The notes: generated by a model not told the origin, from the letters alone. A stretch of 64,000 nucleotides of DNA from Streptomyces sp. NBC_00582 (GCF_036345155.1 NZ_CP107772.1:7998001-8062000), one strand, 5' to 3'; counted from the stretch's first letter, positions 44,723 to 57,481 are shown. Numbers and translations: made by a program.

Positions 44723-45603
44723 TTGAGCACCGGGGCGTCGACGGCGTCGGAGAGCCACTGCTGCTCGATCTTCGCCAGGGTGCCGTCCTTGCGGAGGGCG
44801 TCCACGGCGGCGGTCACGCACGAGGTGAGGGCGCTGCCCTTGTCGAGGACGAGGCCGAACTGCTCCGGCGTGCCGCCCTGGTTCTCGAACTGGCCGACGA
44901 TCTCGGCGTTCGTCACCTCGGCGGCGGTGATGTAGAAGGCGGTGGGCAGATCGACGACGATCGCGTCCACCTGACCGTTCTTCAGCGCGGACTTGGCCTG
45001 GTCGTTCTTGGCGTAGACGGCGGCCTGCTGCGTCGGCTTCACCACGTCGTCGATGTAGTCGAGGCTGGTCGTGCCGACCTGGGCGCCGAGCTTGAGGCCC
45101 TTGAGGTCCGCGACGCTCGTCGCCTTGGCGGCCTTCGTGCCCTTCAGCGCGATGACGGCCTGACGGACGTCGTAGTAGCCGGACGAGAAGTCCACGGCCT
45201 TCTTGCGCTCGGCGCTGATGGACACCTGGTTGATGTCGAAGTCGAAGGTCTTCTCACCCGGCGCGAAGGCCTTGTTGAAGGGCACGCTCTGCCAGACGAC
45301 GGCGCTCTTGTCGTACCCGAGCTGCTGCGCCACGGCGTACGCCACCGCCGACTCGAAGCCCTCGCCGTTGGACGGCTTGTCGTCCTTGAACCACGGCTCG
45401 TAGGCCGGTTCGTCGGTGGCGATCGTCAGCTTTCCCGAGGTCTTGGTCGCCAACTCGCCCTTGGCGCAGGTCTTTCCAGCCGAGGCGGAGGACGAGGCGG
45501 ACGCGTCGGCCTCGGGCTGCGGGGCGCAGCCGACCGCGGTCGCGAGGAGGGCGACGGTGGCGCCGGCGGCGGCGCGGCGCAGGACACGAGGGGCGAGGTG
45601 CAT
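44719..45603 (-). CDS. Amino acid ABC transporter substrate-binding lipoprotein
   Basis: 294 residues from the ATG at 45603; another ATG lies 36 bp upstream. The signal ends in a lipobox (ATAVGC), so the mature protein is lipid-anchored. A Ser/Ala linker leads into a family-3 solute-binding domain (KLTIATDEPAYEPWF, GFESAVAYAVAQQLGY, FDFDINQVSISAERKKAVDFS, LGAQVGTTSLDYI). It belongs to glutamine/cystine/arginine-type importers; the exact amino acid cannot be told. Promoter region carries an 11-bp direct repeat. Confidence 0.93.
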   Translation of the reverse strand: MHLAPRVLRRAAAGATVALLATAVGCAPQPEADASASSSASAGKTCAKGELATKTSGKLTIATDEPAYEPWFKDDKPSNGEGFESAVAYAVAQQLGYDKSAVVWQSVPFNKAFAPGEKTFDFDINQVSISAERKKAVDFSSGYYDVRQAVIALKGTKAAKATSVADLKGLKLGAQVGTTSLDYIDDVVKPTQQAAVYAKNDQAKSALKNGQVDAIVVDLPTAFYITAAEVTNAEIVGQFENQGGTPEQFGLVLDKGSALTSCVTAAVDALRKDGTLAKIEQQWLSDAVDAPVLK

Positions 45604-45626
45604 GGCGGGAGAGTGGCAGCGAAATC

Positions 45627-45658
45627 CGTGTTTGTCCACGTCACGACCGTGTTTGTCC
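45627..45658 (-). promoter_or_regulatory. Direct repeat CGTGTTTGTCC x2, 21 bp apart
   Basis: CGTGTTTGTCC occurs at 45627-45637 and 45648-45658, two helical turns apart, 24-55 bp upstream of the binding-protein start. On the coding strand it reads GGACAAACACG. This is a likely operator or activator site for the amino-acid transporter operon. Confidence 0.55.
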
Positions 45659-45860
45659 GCATAGTGGGAACGGGTGTTGCATTCTCGTGAACAGGGACTC
45701 GCGAGGTGGAGCCTGGGCCGCCGGCCGAGGGCGGGGATCGAAGACCGGCGGCCCGATCCGCGCCGGAGCCGTCATCCCGCGCGGGGCTGCAACCAGTTGA
45801 CCGCGCAACCACGTGGGAGGGGAGCGCGCGTGAGGCACCGGCGCGTGCGCACGATTCACA

Positions 45861-45890
45861 CGGGGCGCGTGAATGGCTTCACGCGCCCCG
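45861..45890 (-). terminator. 13-bp perfect hairpin after the MBL gene
   Basis: CGGGGCGCGTGAA (45861-45873) pairs perfectly with TTCACGCGCCCCG (45878-45890) around a TGGC loop. It follows the stop of the minus-strand metallo-hydrolase by 50 bp, so it should terminate that operon. The rest of the gap (45659-45860) shows nothing I can name. Confidence 0.85.
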
Positions 45891-45939
45891 GTGTTCACCT
45901 CTGCGGCTCACCGCCCCGGCGGCCCACCACTCCCGCGTT

Positions 45940-46596
45940 TCACCACCCGCGCGCGTGCCACTCCGGAAGATGGGGCCGCTCCGCGCCCAGCGTGGTGTCG
46001 TTGCCGTGGCCGGGGTAGACCCAGGTCTCGTCCGGAAGCACGTCGAAGATCTTCGTCTCGACGTCGTGGATCAGGCTGGCGAACGCCTCCGGATCCTTCC
46101 AGGTGTTGCCCACGCCGCCCGGGAAGAGACAGTCGCCGGTGAAGACATGGGGATGCCCGTGCGGGTCGTCGTAGACGAGCGCGATCGAGCCCGGGGTGTG
46201 CCCGACCAGATGCCGCGCGGTGAGCTCCACGTTCCCCACCCGGACGACGTCGCCGTCGTCGACCGGGACGTCGGTCGGCACGGGGATGCCCCCGGCGTCC
46301 TCCCGGCCCGCGTAGGTGCGCGCGCCCGTGGCCGCCACGACCTCGGCGAGCGCCTGCCAGTGGTCGCCGTGCTGATGGGTGGTGACGACGGACGCGATGC
46401 CGTCGTCGCCGATCATCCCGAGCAGCGCCGCCGCGTCGTTGGCCGCGTCGATCAGCATCTGCTCGTCCGTGGCCCGGCAGCGCAGCAGATAGGCGTTGTT
46501 GTTCATCGGGCCGACCGCGATCTTGGTGATCATCAGGTCCTTGAGCTCGTGCACGTCCGCCGGGCCGCCGACGGTCACCTCTCCGCTGTACGTCAT
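45940..46596 (-). CDS. MBL-fold metallo-hydrolase (glyoxalase II-like)
   Basis: 218 residues. The zinc-binding motif is TTHQHGDHWQAL, further ligands are in VGHTPGS, FTGDCLF and YPGHGNDTTLG. The sequence most resembles glyoxalase II-type thioester hydrolases. Nine bp separate it from the upstream mycothiol-dependent enzyme gene, so the pair probably handles mycothiol conjugates: one forms or isomerises them, the other hydrolyses the thioester. That link is inferred. Confidence 0.9.
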   Translation of the reverse strand: MTYSGEVTVGGPADVHELKDLMITKIAVGPMNNNAYLLRCRATDEQMLIDAANDAAALLGMIGDDGIASVVTTHQHGDHWQALAEVVAATGARTYAGREDAGGIPVPTDVPVDDGDVVRVGNVELTARHLVGHTPGSIALVYDDPHGHPHVFTGDCLFPGGVGNTWKDPEAFASLIHDVETKIFDVLPDETWVYPGHGNDTTLGAERPHLPEWHARGW

Positions 46597-46605
46597 GGCG
46601 GCAGC

Positions 46606-47292
46606 CTATAGCGGGGGCAGGGCCGGCAACGGCCCGCCGGTCACGGTCAGCCCGGATCCGTCGCGGCGCCCGGTGAGCCAGCCCAGCAGGTCGGCGGGGG
46701 CCCCGGTGACGGCAACCTCCGGGGCGTCCGCCTCCCGCCCGGTGCGCCACGCGTGCGTGCCGTCCGTCAGGCGGGCCGGCGCCACGTCGGGGTGCCCGGC
46801 GAACCGCTCCGCGAGGAAGTCGGTCTGCCGTGCGACGAAGTCCTCCGGCAGATCCTCCAGCTCGTAGCCGATCCCGAGGTCGACATGGTGCAGCTCCACC
46901 TCCGCCCGGCGCCGGAAGGGGACACGGGCGGCCTCGTCGGTGACCCCGTTGCGCAGCTCCACCGTGCGCGACCAGTCGGCGGGCACGGCCCCGGCCGCCT
47001 GGAAGCGGGCCGCGCTCTCGCGCAGGTCGGCGAGGTGGACGTCCAGGGGGCGCGGGGCGTCCCGCTCGATGTCGGCGTCGCGGACGGCGGCGTCGGGGTA
47101 CATGGGCCGGCCCTCGAGGACGTTCACCAGGGCGTCCGCGTTGCGGGCGAGATGGGCGAGGACATGACCCCGGCTCCAGCCGGGCAGACGTGACGGCTCC
47201 GCCACCGCCGCGTTGTCCAGTTCGCCGACCGCGGTGAGCATCCGGTCGGTCGCCTCACGTACAGACCCCAGGTCATGAGCGTGATCAATCAT
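46606..47292 (-). CDS. Mycothiol-dependent maleylpyruvate isomerase-family protein
   Basis: 228 residues from the ATG at 47292. The DinB-like four-helix N domain has the metal/thiol site pattern RLPGWSRGHVLAHLARNADAL, with later EVELHHVDLGIGY providing another His and Glu. Family members use mycothiol as cofactor in isomerase or transferase reactions. First gene of a two-gene operon with the MBL hydrolase. The frame extends upstream, but sequence before this ATG looks unlike coding. Confidence 0.88.
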   Translation of the reverse strand: MIDHAHDLGSVREATDRMLTAVGELDNAAVAEPSRLPGWSRGHVLAHLARNADALVNVLEGRPMYPDAAVRDADIERDAPRPLDVHLADLRESAARFQAAGAVPADWSRTVELRNGVTDEAARVPFRRRAEVELHHVDLGIGYELEDLPEDFVARQTDFLAERFAGHPDVAPARLTDGTHAWRTGREADAPEVAVTGAPADLLGWLTGRRDGSGLTVTGGPLPALPPL

Positions 47293-47514
47293 GCTGCTGA
47301 CCCTAGCCGCGCCACTCCTTCGGGTGAAGGTGGCGGACCGCGGCCCAAAATCGAATGTGCGTGCTATAAGGTCGGTGGCGGCATCGGGCATGCTGGAGGG
47401 CCGGGGATTGTTGTCAACCGGTGAATCCGACCGGCGCTGTCAGTGGCTCCCCCTAGTCTGAGAACGATGGGGGCCCCGCCCCTGTCACTTCTCTCAAGAA
47501 AGGTGCGGACCGGC

Positions 47515-50514
<3,000 letters not shown>

Positions 50515-50552
50515 GATCGAACGGCGCGCAGGCCCTGCCTCGCCCGCGAACA

Positions 50553-50585
50553 CGGCGCCCCCGGGGAACTCCCCGCGGGGCGCCG
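50553..50585 (+). terminator. uvrA terminator hairpin
   Basis: CGGCGCCCC (50553-50561) pairs with GGGGCGCCG (50577-50585), extended inward by CGGGG/CCCCG with one bulged C. It lies 38 bp after the uvrA stop, between convergent genes. Confidence 0.8.
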
Positions 50586-50617
50586 CTCGTCGAACCGGTG
50601 GGGCCGCCGCCCCGAAC

Positions 50618-50701
50618 GCCCAGCCGCGGCCCTCAGCCGCCCAGCCGCGGCCCTCAGCCGCCCAGCCGCGGCCCTCAGCCGCCCAGACGCGGCCCCCAAC
50701 C
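50618..50701. repeat. 21-bp tandem repeat, four copies
   Basis: GCCCAGCCGCGGCCCTCAGCC repeats at 50618, 50639 and 50660, with a diverged copy at 50681. It lies in the 231-bp gap between convergent uvrA and the sugar-kinase gene. Related GCTCAGCCGCGGCCC fragments continue to about 50740. Confidence 0.85.
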
Positions 50702-50745
50702 GCCTATCCGTGGTCCGGTACCGCTCAGCCGCGGCCCGGGACCGC

Positions 50746-51657
50746 TCACGAGTCGCCCAGCTCCGAGGCGTACGGCGGCTCCGCACCCGCCCGCGAGCAC
50801 GTGACCGCCGCCGCGCGGGCGGCGAACCGCAGCAACCGCTGCCAGCCCTCGGCACCCAGACCCGCGAGGGCCGTGGGCGACAGGGCGTCCCGCACCGAAA
50901 GACCGTGCAGCAGGGCCGCGTTCACGGTGTCGCCGGCGCCGATGGTGTCCACCACGTCGACCGGCTCGCCCGGCACCGCGTACACGCCGTGGTCCCGGGT
51001 GACGACGCTCAGCCCGGCGGCGCCGTGCGTGATCACGACGGCCGAGGGACCGGCGGACAGCCACTCGTGCGGAGTGCCGCCCAGCCACAGGGCGTCCTCC
51101 TCCGAGAGCTTGAGCAGGTTCACCAAAGGCAGCCAGCTCTTGAAACGCGCCCGGTAGGCGTCCGCGTCGGGGATCAGCCCGGACCGGATGTTCGGGTCCA
51201 GCGCGGTGAACACGCCCTGCCCCGCCGCGGTCCGCAACAGCTCCTCGTACGCGCTCGCACCCGGCTCCAGCACCAGCGAACAGGTGCCGAAGGACACCGC
51301 CCGCGTCCCCGCCGGCAGGGTGGCGGGGGCGGCGAACAGACGGTCGGCGGTCCCGTCGACGTAGAAGGAGTACGCCGCGGAGCCGTCGCCGCCGACGGTG
51401 GCCACCGCGAGCGTCGTCGGCTCCGGGCCCCGCTGCACGGCGGACACGTCCACACCCGCCTCCCGCAGCCGGCCGAGCAGCGCCTCCCCGAACGCGTCGT
51501 ACGACACACGGGAGCAGAAGGCGGTGGGGGAGCCGAGGCGGCCGAGGGCGACAGCCGTGTTGAAGGGACCGCCGCCCAGTGCCGGCTGCAGAGCCGCGAG
51601 GGCCTCCGTGCCCCGCGGTACCAGGTCGATGAGGGCCTCACCGGCGACGACGATCAC
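50746..51657 (-). CDS. PfkB-family sugar kinase (fructokinase-like)
   Basis: 303 residues. PfkB signatures: ALGGGPFNTAVALGRLG near the N terminus and DTIGAGDTVNAALLHGL near the C terminus with the catalytic Asp. The start MIVVAGEALIDLVP is typical of bacterial fructokinases or related sugar kinases. It phosphorylates a monosaccharide from ATP; the exact sugar is not evident. The ATG at 51657 follows GAAAGG. Single gene, convergent with uvrA. Confidence 0.88.
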   Translation of the reverse strand: MIVVAGEALIDLVPRGTEALAALQPALGGGPFNTAVALGRLGSPTAFCSRVSYDAFGEALLGRLREAGVDVSAVQRGPEPTTLAVATVGGDGSAAYSFYVDGTADRLFAAPATLPAGTRAVSFGTCSLVLEPGASAYEELLRTAAGQGVFTALDPNIRSGLIPDADAYRARFKSWLPLVNLLKLSEEDALWLGGTPHEWLSAGPSAVVITHGAAGLSVVTRDHGVYAVPGEPVDVVDTIGAGDTVNAALLHGLSVRDALSPTALAGLGAEGWQRLLRFAARAAAVTCSRAGAEPPYASELGDS

Positions 51658-51803
51658 GGGACGGTTCCTTTCGCGGGCACTTGGGGCTGCTCACGCCGAG
51701 TCTGCCCGCCCCGCGCGTCATCGCGGGACGGAACGGACGAGTCCGGGCAGCCTGCCGCACCCCGTCACCCGCGCCCGACAGGCCCACGACCCCGCCCTCC
51801 CGC

Positions 51804-52775
51804 TCACTCCCAGTCCCAGCCGATGCCCACCATCCCCGACCGCACGCGCGGCTCCACGAGGTGGACCGAACGGTGGCGGAAGCTGAGCGGAAGCTCCTGA
51901 CGTCCGCCGCGCGGCGCCGCCGCCGAATGCTGCGTGAACCGGTGACAGCGCACGGGCAGCGCCCGCTCGTCGAACCGGATCTGCAGCGCGTACTGGCCGC
52001 CCGCCGTACCGAAACCGCGGACGTACTCACGGGAGACGTCGGCGGTGCCGTCGTCGAAGGCGTAGCGGAAGAGGAAGGTCTCACCGGCCCGCAGCCGGGT
52101 GTCGAACAGGAGCTCGGCCACCAGGACGCCGGTCTCGTGGTGGCGGCGGACCCGCCCGGCCCGGCAGTTCTCCAGGGCGTGCACGGTCATCCGCTCGGGC
52201 GCGCACCCGGGGTCCCCCTGGTGGACGGCGAGAAAGCGGTCCACGCCGTCGCGGTGGGCGCGCACGATGTGCTGCGACTCGCGGCCCAGGAGCTCACGGC
52301 GCCCCCCTATGCGGACGCTCTCGTGATGGCCCAGGGTGTGCAGCCCGCTGTCGAGGGGGCACTCCAGTTCGGCGTGCAGACGTTCAAGGACGCCGGAGGC
52401 CTCCAGGACGGAGCGGTAGGACCGGCCCGTCGGCGGCGCGGAAGCGGGGTCGGCGCCGGTCGGTGCCTCGGCGTCCCCCAGCAGCCGGATCAGCGACTCG
52501 TCCGGAAGGCGCAGGATCTCCTCCAGCGCCCGGACGGCCCGCAGCGACTCCGGGCGCTGCGGGCGACGGGCGCCCTGCTGCCAGTAACTCAGGCTCGTGA
52601 CGCCGACCTTGACCCCGTGGCGCGACAGATGGTGCTGGACGCGCTGCAGGGGCAGTCCACGGGCGGCGATCGCGGCACGCAGCGCGACATGGAACGGGCC
52701 GCCCCGCAGGACCGTGTCCAGTTCCGCGGCGGCGACGTCCTCCGCGGCGTCCGCGTGCTGTGTGGCGTGCGGCAT
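51804..52775 (-). CDS. Helix-turn-helix transcriptional regulator
   Basis: 323 residues. An N-terminal helix-turn-helix resembling XRE proteins (LRAAIAARGLPLQRVQHHLSRHG, then TSLSYWQQGARRPQRPESLRAVRALEEIL) occupies residues about 27-95. The larger C-terminal domain, with SGLHTLGHHESVRIG and several His/Cys residues, is not a family I can name and may bind a ligand. It is divergent from uvrC with a 409-bp gap. Target genes are unknown. Confidence 0.8.
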   Translation of the reverse strand: MPHATQHADAAEDVAAAELDTVLRGGPFHVALRAAIAARGLPLQRVQHHLSRHGVKVGVTSLSYWQQGARRPQRPESLRAVRALEEILRLPDESLIRLLGDAEAPTGADPASAPPTGRSYRSVLEASGVLERLHAELECPLDSGLHTLGHHESVRIGGRRELLGRESQHIVRAHRDGVDRFLAVHQGDPGCAPERMTVHALENCRAGRVRRHHETGVLVAELLFDTRLRAGETFLFRYAFDDGTADVSREYVRGFGTAGGQYALQIRFDERALPVRCHRFTQHSAAAPRGGRQELPLSFRHRSVHLVEPRVRSGMVGIGWDWE

Positions 52776-53184
52776 GCAGGGGCCTTTCTGTGAAAGCTCG
52801 CGACGGTTGGTCGGACCGCGCGTGAGGGTTCGGGGCTGCCCCGCTGACGCCGGGGGGCTCCTTCACATCCGTAAGGCGTCCTTCAGGGCCCCGAGTTCTC
52901 CCGCATTGAAGCGTGTTGACCAAGTCCCGACAACACCTGATGCCCGAGTGGCACATGCGCTTGGCCGGTGTGCGAGGCTCACCGGTGCGGCGCGAACCCC
53001 GCGGAGATCCGGACGCCGGGCAACGGTCCGGGGCCCGGGTAGGCCGACGGGAGCGCGGGCCGGCCGGCCGGGAGGATCATGAGGGGCTGTCCGGAAACGG
53101 GGTTTTCCACAGGGGTGCCGACAGCGGCCCACGGTTGTCCACAGGCCCGTCGGAGTGTCACTCCGCGCCAGTAGGGTGTGAGAC
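52776..53184. other. 409-bp divergent promoter region
   Basis: It separates the HTH regulator gene and uvrC. No gene is apparent. The uvrC-proximal part holds two DnaA-box-like 9-mers; the rest shows no obvious repeat or hairpin. Confidence 0.5.
53103..53143 (+). promoter_or_regulatory. Two DnaA-box-like 9-mers upstream of uvrC
   Basis: TTTTCCACA (53103-53111) and TTGTCCACA (53135-53143) share orientation with starts 32 bp apart. They end 41 bp before the uvrC start, so a bound DnaA could affect the uvrC operon promoter. TTGTCCACA is the preferred Streptomyces DnaA box. Confidence 0.62.
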
Positions 53185-55335
53185 ATGGCCGACCCCTCCA
53201 GCTACCGCCCCCAGCCGGGACAGATCCCGGACTCTCCCGGGGTGTACAGGTTCCGCGACGAGCACCGCCGGGTGATCTACGTCGGAAAGGCGAAGAGCCT
53301 GCGCCAGCGCCTGGCGAACTACTTCCAGGACCTCGCGGGCCTCCACCCGCGCACCCGCACGATGGTCACCACGGCCGCGTCGGTGGAGTGGACGGTCGTG
53401 TCCACGGAGGTCGAGGCGCTGCAGCTGGAGTACTCCTGGATCAAGGAGTACGACCCCCGGTTCAACGTGAAGTACCGCGACGACAAGAGCTACCCGTATC
53501 TCGCGGTGACGATGAACGAGGAGTTCCCGCGGGTTCAGGTCATGCGCGGCCACAAGAAGAAGGGCGTCCGGTACTTCGGGCCGTACGCGCACGCGTGGGC
53601 GATCCGCGACACCGTCGACCTGCTGCTGCGCGTCTTCCCCGTACGCACCTGCTCCGCCGGCGTCTTCAAGAACGCCTCCCGCACCGGCCGGCCCTGTCTG
53701 CTCGGCTACATCGGCAAGTGCTCCGCGCCCTGCGTCGGCCGCATCCCCGCCGAGGACCACTGGGAACTGGCCGACGAGTTCTGCGACTTCATGGCGGGGC
53801 GCACCGGCACCCACCTCCGCCGCCTGGAGAAGCAGATGACGGAGGCGGCCGAGGAGATGGAGTACGAGCGGGCGGCCCGCCTGCGCGACGACATCGGGGC
53901 GCTGAAGAAGGCCATGGAGAAGAACGCCGTCGTGTTCGCGGACGCGACCGACGCCGATGTGATCGCGGTCGCCGAGGACGAGCTGGAGGCGGCCGTCCAG
54001 ATCTTCCACGTCCGCGGCGGACGGGTGCGCGGCCAGCGCGGCTGGGTCACCGACAAGGTCGAGGAGATCACCACGGGCGCCCTCGTCGAGCACGCCCTGC
54101 AGCAGCTCTACGGCGAGGAGACCGGCGACGCCGTCCCCAAGGAGGTGCTGGTCCCCGCCCTGCCCGACCCGGTCGAACCCGTGCAGGAGTGGCTCACCGG
54201 CCGCCGCGGCTCGGGTGTCTCCCTGCGCATCCCGCAGCGCGGCGACAAGCGGGCCCTGATGGAGACCGTGCAGCGCAACGCCCAGCAGGCGCTCGTCCTG
54301 CACAAGACCAGGCGCGCCTCCGACCTGACCACGCGCTCGCGTGCCCTGGAGGAGATCGCCGAGGCCCTCGACCTGGACAGCGCCCCCCTGAGGATCGAGT
54401 GCTACGACATCTCGCATCTCCAGGGCGACGACGTGGTGGCCTCCATGGTCGTCTTCGAGGACGGGCTGGCCCGCAAGAGCGAGTACCGCCGCTTCCAGAT
54501 CAAGGGCTTCGAGGGGCAGGACGACGTCCGCTCGATGCACGAGGTGATCACCCGCCGCTTCCGCCGCTACCTCGCCGAGAAGGAGCGCACGGGGGAGTGG
54601 ACCGACGCCGAGAGCGCCCTCCCCGACGGTGACGCCACCGCCTCCGCCTCCTCCACCGCCTCTGCCTCCGGCGCCGGTCTCCCCGACGGCGCCACCCTCG
54701 CCAACGGCAAGGAAGCCCCCCTCGCCGCCGGCCTCAAGGACGACGAGGGGCGCCCCAAGCGCTTCGCCTACCCGCCCCAGCTCGTCGTCGTCGACGGCGG
54801 GCAGCCCCAGGTCGCGGCCGCCCGCCGCGCCCTCGACGAGCTCGGCATCGACGACATCGCCGTCTGCGGCCTCGCCAAGCGTCTGGAGGAGGTCTGGCTG
54901 CCGCACGACGACGACCCGGTCGTCCTGCCCCGCACCAGCGAGGGCCTCTACCTCCTCCAGCGCGTCCGTGACGAGGCCCACCGCTTCGCGATCACCTACC
55001 AGCGCGCCAAGCGGGCCAAGCGACTGCGCTCCGGTCCCCTGGACGACGTACCGGGCCTCGGTGAGACGCGCAAACAGGCGCTGATCAAGCACTTCGGCTC
55101 GGTGAAGCGGCTGCGCGCCGCGACGGTCGAACAGATATGCGAGGTCCCGGGCATAGGCCGCAAGACCGCCGAGACCATCGCGGCGGCCCTCGCCCAGGCG
55201 GCTCCGCCCGCCCCCGCCGTGAACACGGCGACCGGAGAGATCATTGATGACGAGGAACCCGAAACGACGGCGGGTTCCCCCGGAGACCCCGTGACAGCGG
55301 GCGCCCCGGAAGAACGACGGGGGCAGGAGACATGA
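53185..55335 (+). CDS. uvrC: UvrABC excinuclease subunit C
   Basis: 716 residues. The N-terminal GIY-YIG nuclease appears as [28 protein letters not shown] motif ([16 protein letters not shown], about 225-240) contacts UvrB. The C-terminal RNase H-like half has [25 protein letters not shown] and VVVDGGQPQ, followed by tandem helix-hairpin-helices ([31 protein letters not shown]). A Ser/Ala-rich insertion at about 482-520 interrupts the nuclease half. It makes both incisions. First gene of an overlapping operon with rapZ, yvcK and whiA. Confidence 0.97.
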   Translation: MADPSSYRPQPGQIPDSPGVYRFRDEHRRVIYVGKAKSLRQRLANYFQDLAGLHPRTRTMVTTAASVEWTVVSTEVEALQLEYSWIKEYDPRFNVKYRDDKSYPYLAVTMNEEFPRVQVMRGHKKKGVRYFGPYAHAWAIRDTVDLLLRVFPVRTCSAGVFKNASRTGRPCLLGYIGKCSAPCVGRIPAEDHWELADEFCDFMAGRTGTHLRRLEKQMTEAAEEMEYERAARLRDDIGALKKAMEKNAVVFADATDADVIAVAEDELEAAVQIFHVRGGRVRGQRGWVTDKVEEITTGALVEHALQQLYGEETGDAVPKEVLVPALPDPVEPVQEWLTGRRGSGVSLRIPQRGDKRALMETVQRNAQQALVLHKTRRASDLTTRSRALEEIAEALDLDSAPLRIECYDISHLQGDDVVASMVVFEDGLARKSEYRRFQIKGFEGQDDVRSMHEVITRRFRRYLAEKERTGEWTDAESALPDGDATASASSTASASGAGLPDGATLANGKEAPLAAGLKDDEGRPKRFAYPPQLVVVDGGQPQVAAARRALDELGIDDIAVCGLAKRLEEVWLPHDDDPVVLPRTSEGLYLLQRVRDEAHRFAITYQRAKRAKRLRSGPLDDVPGLGETRKQALIKHFGSVKRLRAATVEQICEVPGIGRKTAETIAAALAQAAPPAPAVNTATGEIIDDEEPETTAGSPGDPVTAGAPEERRGQET

Positions 55336-56417
55336 CCGAGCACGAGCACGACGCACACCCCACGGACGAGCGGGACCGCCCGCCCACAGCGACGTCCCCG
55401 CAGGGGCACAGGGAACCCGGCGAGGATCCCACCAGGCACCCCGCCACCCCCGAGAACCCAGAGAACACGGCCCCCGGCGCCGCCGGGCACGCAGCAGGCC
55501 ACGAAGACGGAGCACAGGTGAGTACGGACAGCACGCCGCCCGGGATCCCCGAGGCGGCCATCCCCGAGCTGGTGATCATCTCCGGCATGTCCGGGGCGGG
55601 CCGCTCGACGGCCGCCAAGTGTCTGGAGGACCTCGGCTGGTTCGTCGTGGACAACCTCCCGCCCGCCCTGATCCCCACCATGGTGGAGCTGGGCGCCCGC
55701 TCCCAGGGCAACGTGGCGCGGATCGCGGTCGTCGTCGACGTCCGCGGCCGTCGCTTCTTCGACAACCTCCGGGAGTCCCTCGCGGACCTGGAGTCGAAGA
55801 ACGTCACCCGGCGGATCGTCTTCCTGGAGTCCTCCGACGACGCCCTGGTGCGCCGCTTCGAGTCCGTGCGCCGCCCGCACCCCCTCCAGGGCGACGGCCG
55901 GATCGTCGACGGCATCGCCGCCGAACGCGAACTGCTGCGCGAGCTGCGCGGCGACGCCGACCTGGTGATCGACACCTCCAGCCTCAACGTCCACGAGCTG
56001 CGCGCCAAGATGGACGCCCAGTTCGCGGGCGAGGAGGAGCCCGAGCTGCGGGCCACCGTCATGTCCTTCGGCTTCAAGTACGGCCTGCCGGTCGACGCCG
56101 ACCTGGTGGTGGACATGCGCTTCCTGCCCAACCCGCACTGGGTGCCGGAGCTGCGCCCCTACACCGGCCTCAACGAGGAGGTCGCCACCTACGTCCTCAA
56201 CCAGCCCGGCGCGAAGGAGTTCCTCGACCGGTACGCGGAACTCCTGCAGCTGATCGCCGCGGGCTACCGCCGGGAGGGCAAGCGCTATGTGACCATCGCG
56301 GTCGGCTGTACGGGCGGCAAGCACCGCTCGGTCGCGATGTCGGAGAAGCTCGCCGCGCGCCTCGCGGCCGAGGGCGTGGAGACGGTGGTCGTGCACCGGG
56401 ACATGGGACGGGAATGA
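55332..56417 (+). CDS. rapZ: RapZ-family nucleotide-binding RNase adapter
   Basis: 361 residues from an ATG overlapping the uvrC stop by 4 nt. The first 75 residues are polar and low in complexity; a GTG at 55518 with GGAG upstream would give MSTDSTPPG and remove 62 of them. The core has a P-loop GMSGAGRST with Arg where Lys is usual, [43 protein letters not shown] and a C-terminal [13 protein letters not shown]. RapZ proteins bind regulatory RNAs and metabolites of amino-sugar synthesis in E. coli; the actinobacterial role is less clear. Confidence 0.94.
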   Translation: MTEHEHDAHPTDERDRPPTATSPQGHREPGEDPTRHPATPENPENTAPGAAGHAAGHEDGAQVSTDSTPPGIPEAAIPELVIISGMSGAGRSTAAKCLEDLGWFVVDNLPPALIPTMVELGARSQGNVARIAVVVDVRGRRFFDNLRESLADLESKNVTRRIVFLESSDDALVRRFESVRRPHPLQGDGRIVDGIAAERELLRELRGDADLVIDTSSLNVHELRAKMDAQFAGEEEPELRATVMSFGFKYGLPVDADLVVDMRFLPNPHWVPELRPYTGLNEEVATYVLNQPGAKEFLDRYAELLQLIAAGYRREGKRYVTIAVGCTGGKHRSVAMSEKLAARLAAEGVETVVVHRDMGRE

Positions 56418-57481
56418 CAGGACGTACTCCGCGGCTGGGCCGGCTGCGCAGGGTGACCCCCGAGGGGCGCGCGAGCCGGCCGGTCGAGGCCCGGGGCGCG
56501 AGGCCGCGCCGCCGTGGCACCCAGCCCAAGGTCGTCGCGCTGGGCGGCGGCATGGGCCTGTCCGCCTCGCTCGCCGCACTGCGCCGGATCACCGGTGACC
56601 TCACCGCCGTGGTCACCGTCGCCGACGACGGCGGCTCCAGCGGACGACTGAGGGACGAGCTGGGCGTGCTGCCGCCCGGCGATCTGCGCAAGGCGCTGGC
56701 CGCGCTGTGCGGCGACGACGACTGGGGGCAGACCTGGGCCCGGGTCATCCAGCACCGCTTCCAGTCCCAGGGCGAGATCAACGGGCACGCCGTCGGCAAC
56801 CTGCTGATCGTCGCCCTGTGGGAGCAGCTGGGCGACCATGTCCAGGCCCTGGACCTGGTCGGCAAGCTGCTGGGCGCGCACGGCCGGGTGCTGCCCATGT
56901 CCGCCGTACCACTGGAGCTGCAGGCGCTGGTCAAGGGCCACGATCCGCGGCGGCCGGAGGACGTGGACACCGTGCGCGGTCAGGCGACGGTGGCGCTCAC
57001 CCCCGGTGAGGTGCAGTCCGTGCACCTCGTGCCGCACGACCCGCCGGCCGTCCCGGAGGCGGTGGCGGCGGTCCTGGACGCGGACTGGGTGGTCCTCGGC
57101 CCCGGATCCTGGTTCTCCTCGGTCATCCCGCACCTTCTCGTGCCGGAACTGCTGGACGCCCTCATGGAGACGAAGGCGCGCCGGGTACTCTCGCTGAACC
57201 TCGCGCCGCAGCCCGGAGAAACCGAGGGCTTCTCCCCGCAGCGTCATTTGGAGGTTTTGGGACGACACGCCCCTAAACTCGCCCTGGACGTGGTGCTGGC
57301 CGACGAGGCCGCCGTGCCCGACCGCGACTCCCTGACCGACGCCGCCACCCGGTTCGGGGCCGCTGTCGAGCTGGCGAAGGTGGCCCGGACCGACGGAACG
57401 CCCCGGCACGACCCGGAGTTCCTCGCCGCCGCGTACGACCGTATTTTTCGGATGCATGGAAGGATCGGCCCATGGCGATGA
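56414..57481 (+). CDS. YvcK/CofD-like gluconeogenesis factor
   Basis: 355 residues from an ATG overlapping the rapZ stop by 4 nt. After a basic N-terminal extension come the CofD-like motifs [49 protein letters not shown] and [20 protein letters not shown], then [16 protein letters not shown]. In Bacillus and mycobacteria YvcK/CuvA binds UDP-sugars and coordinates carbon flow with cell-wall synthesis. Its gene ends 10 bp inside whiA. Confidence 0.95.
   Translation: MTGRTPRLGRLRRVTPEGRASRPVEARGARPRRRGTQPKVVALGGGMGLSASLAALRRITGDLTAVVTVADDGGSSGRLRDELGVLPPGDLRKALAALCGDDDWGQTWARVIQHRFQSQGEINGHAVGNLLIVALWEQLGDHVQALDLVGKLLGAHGRVLPMSAVPLELQALVKGHDPRRPEDVDTVRGQATVALTPGEVQSVHLVPHDPPAVPEAVAAVLDADWVVLGPGSWFSSVIPHLLVPELLDALMETKARRVLSLNLAPQPGETEGFSPQRHLEVLGRHAPKLALDVVLADEAAVPDRDSLTDAATRFGAAVELAKVARTDGTPRHDPEFLAAAYDRIFRMHGRIGPWR

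Noticed and set aside
45634..45640. TTGTCCACG as a third DnaA box near the ABC operon
   Set aside because: It differs from the box in the last base and is part of the direct repeat, which explains it better.
50618..50701. Coding repeat (period 21 bp, divisible by three)
   Set aside because: It lies after the uvrA terminator between two convergent genes, and no frame through it has a plausible start or ribosome site.
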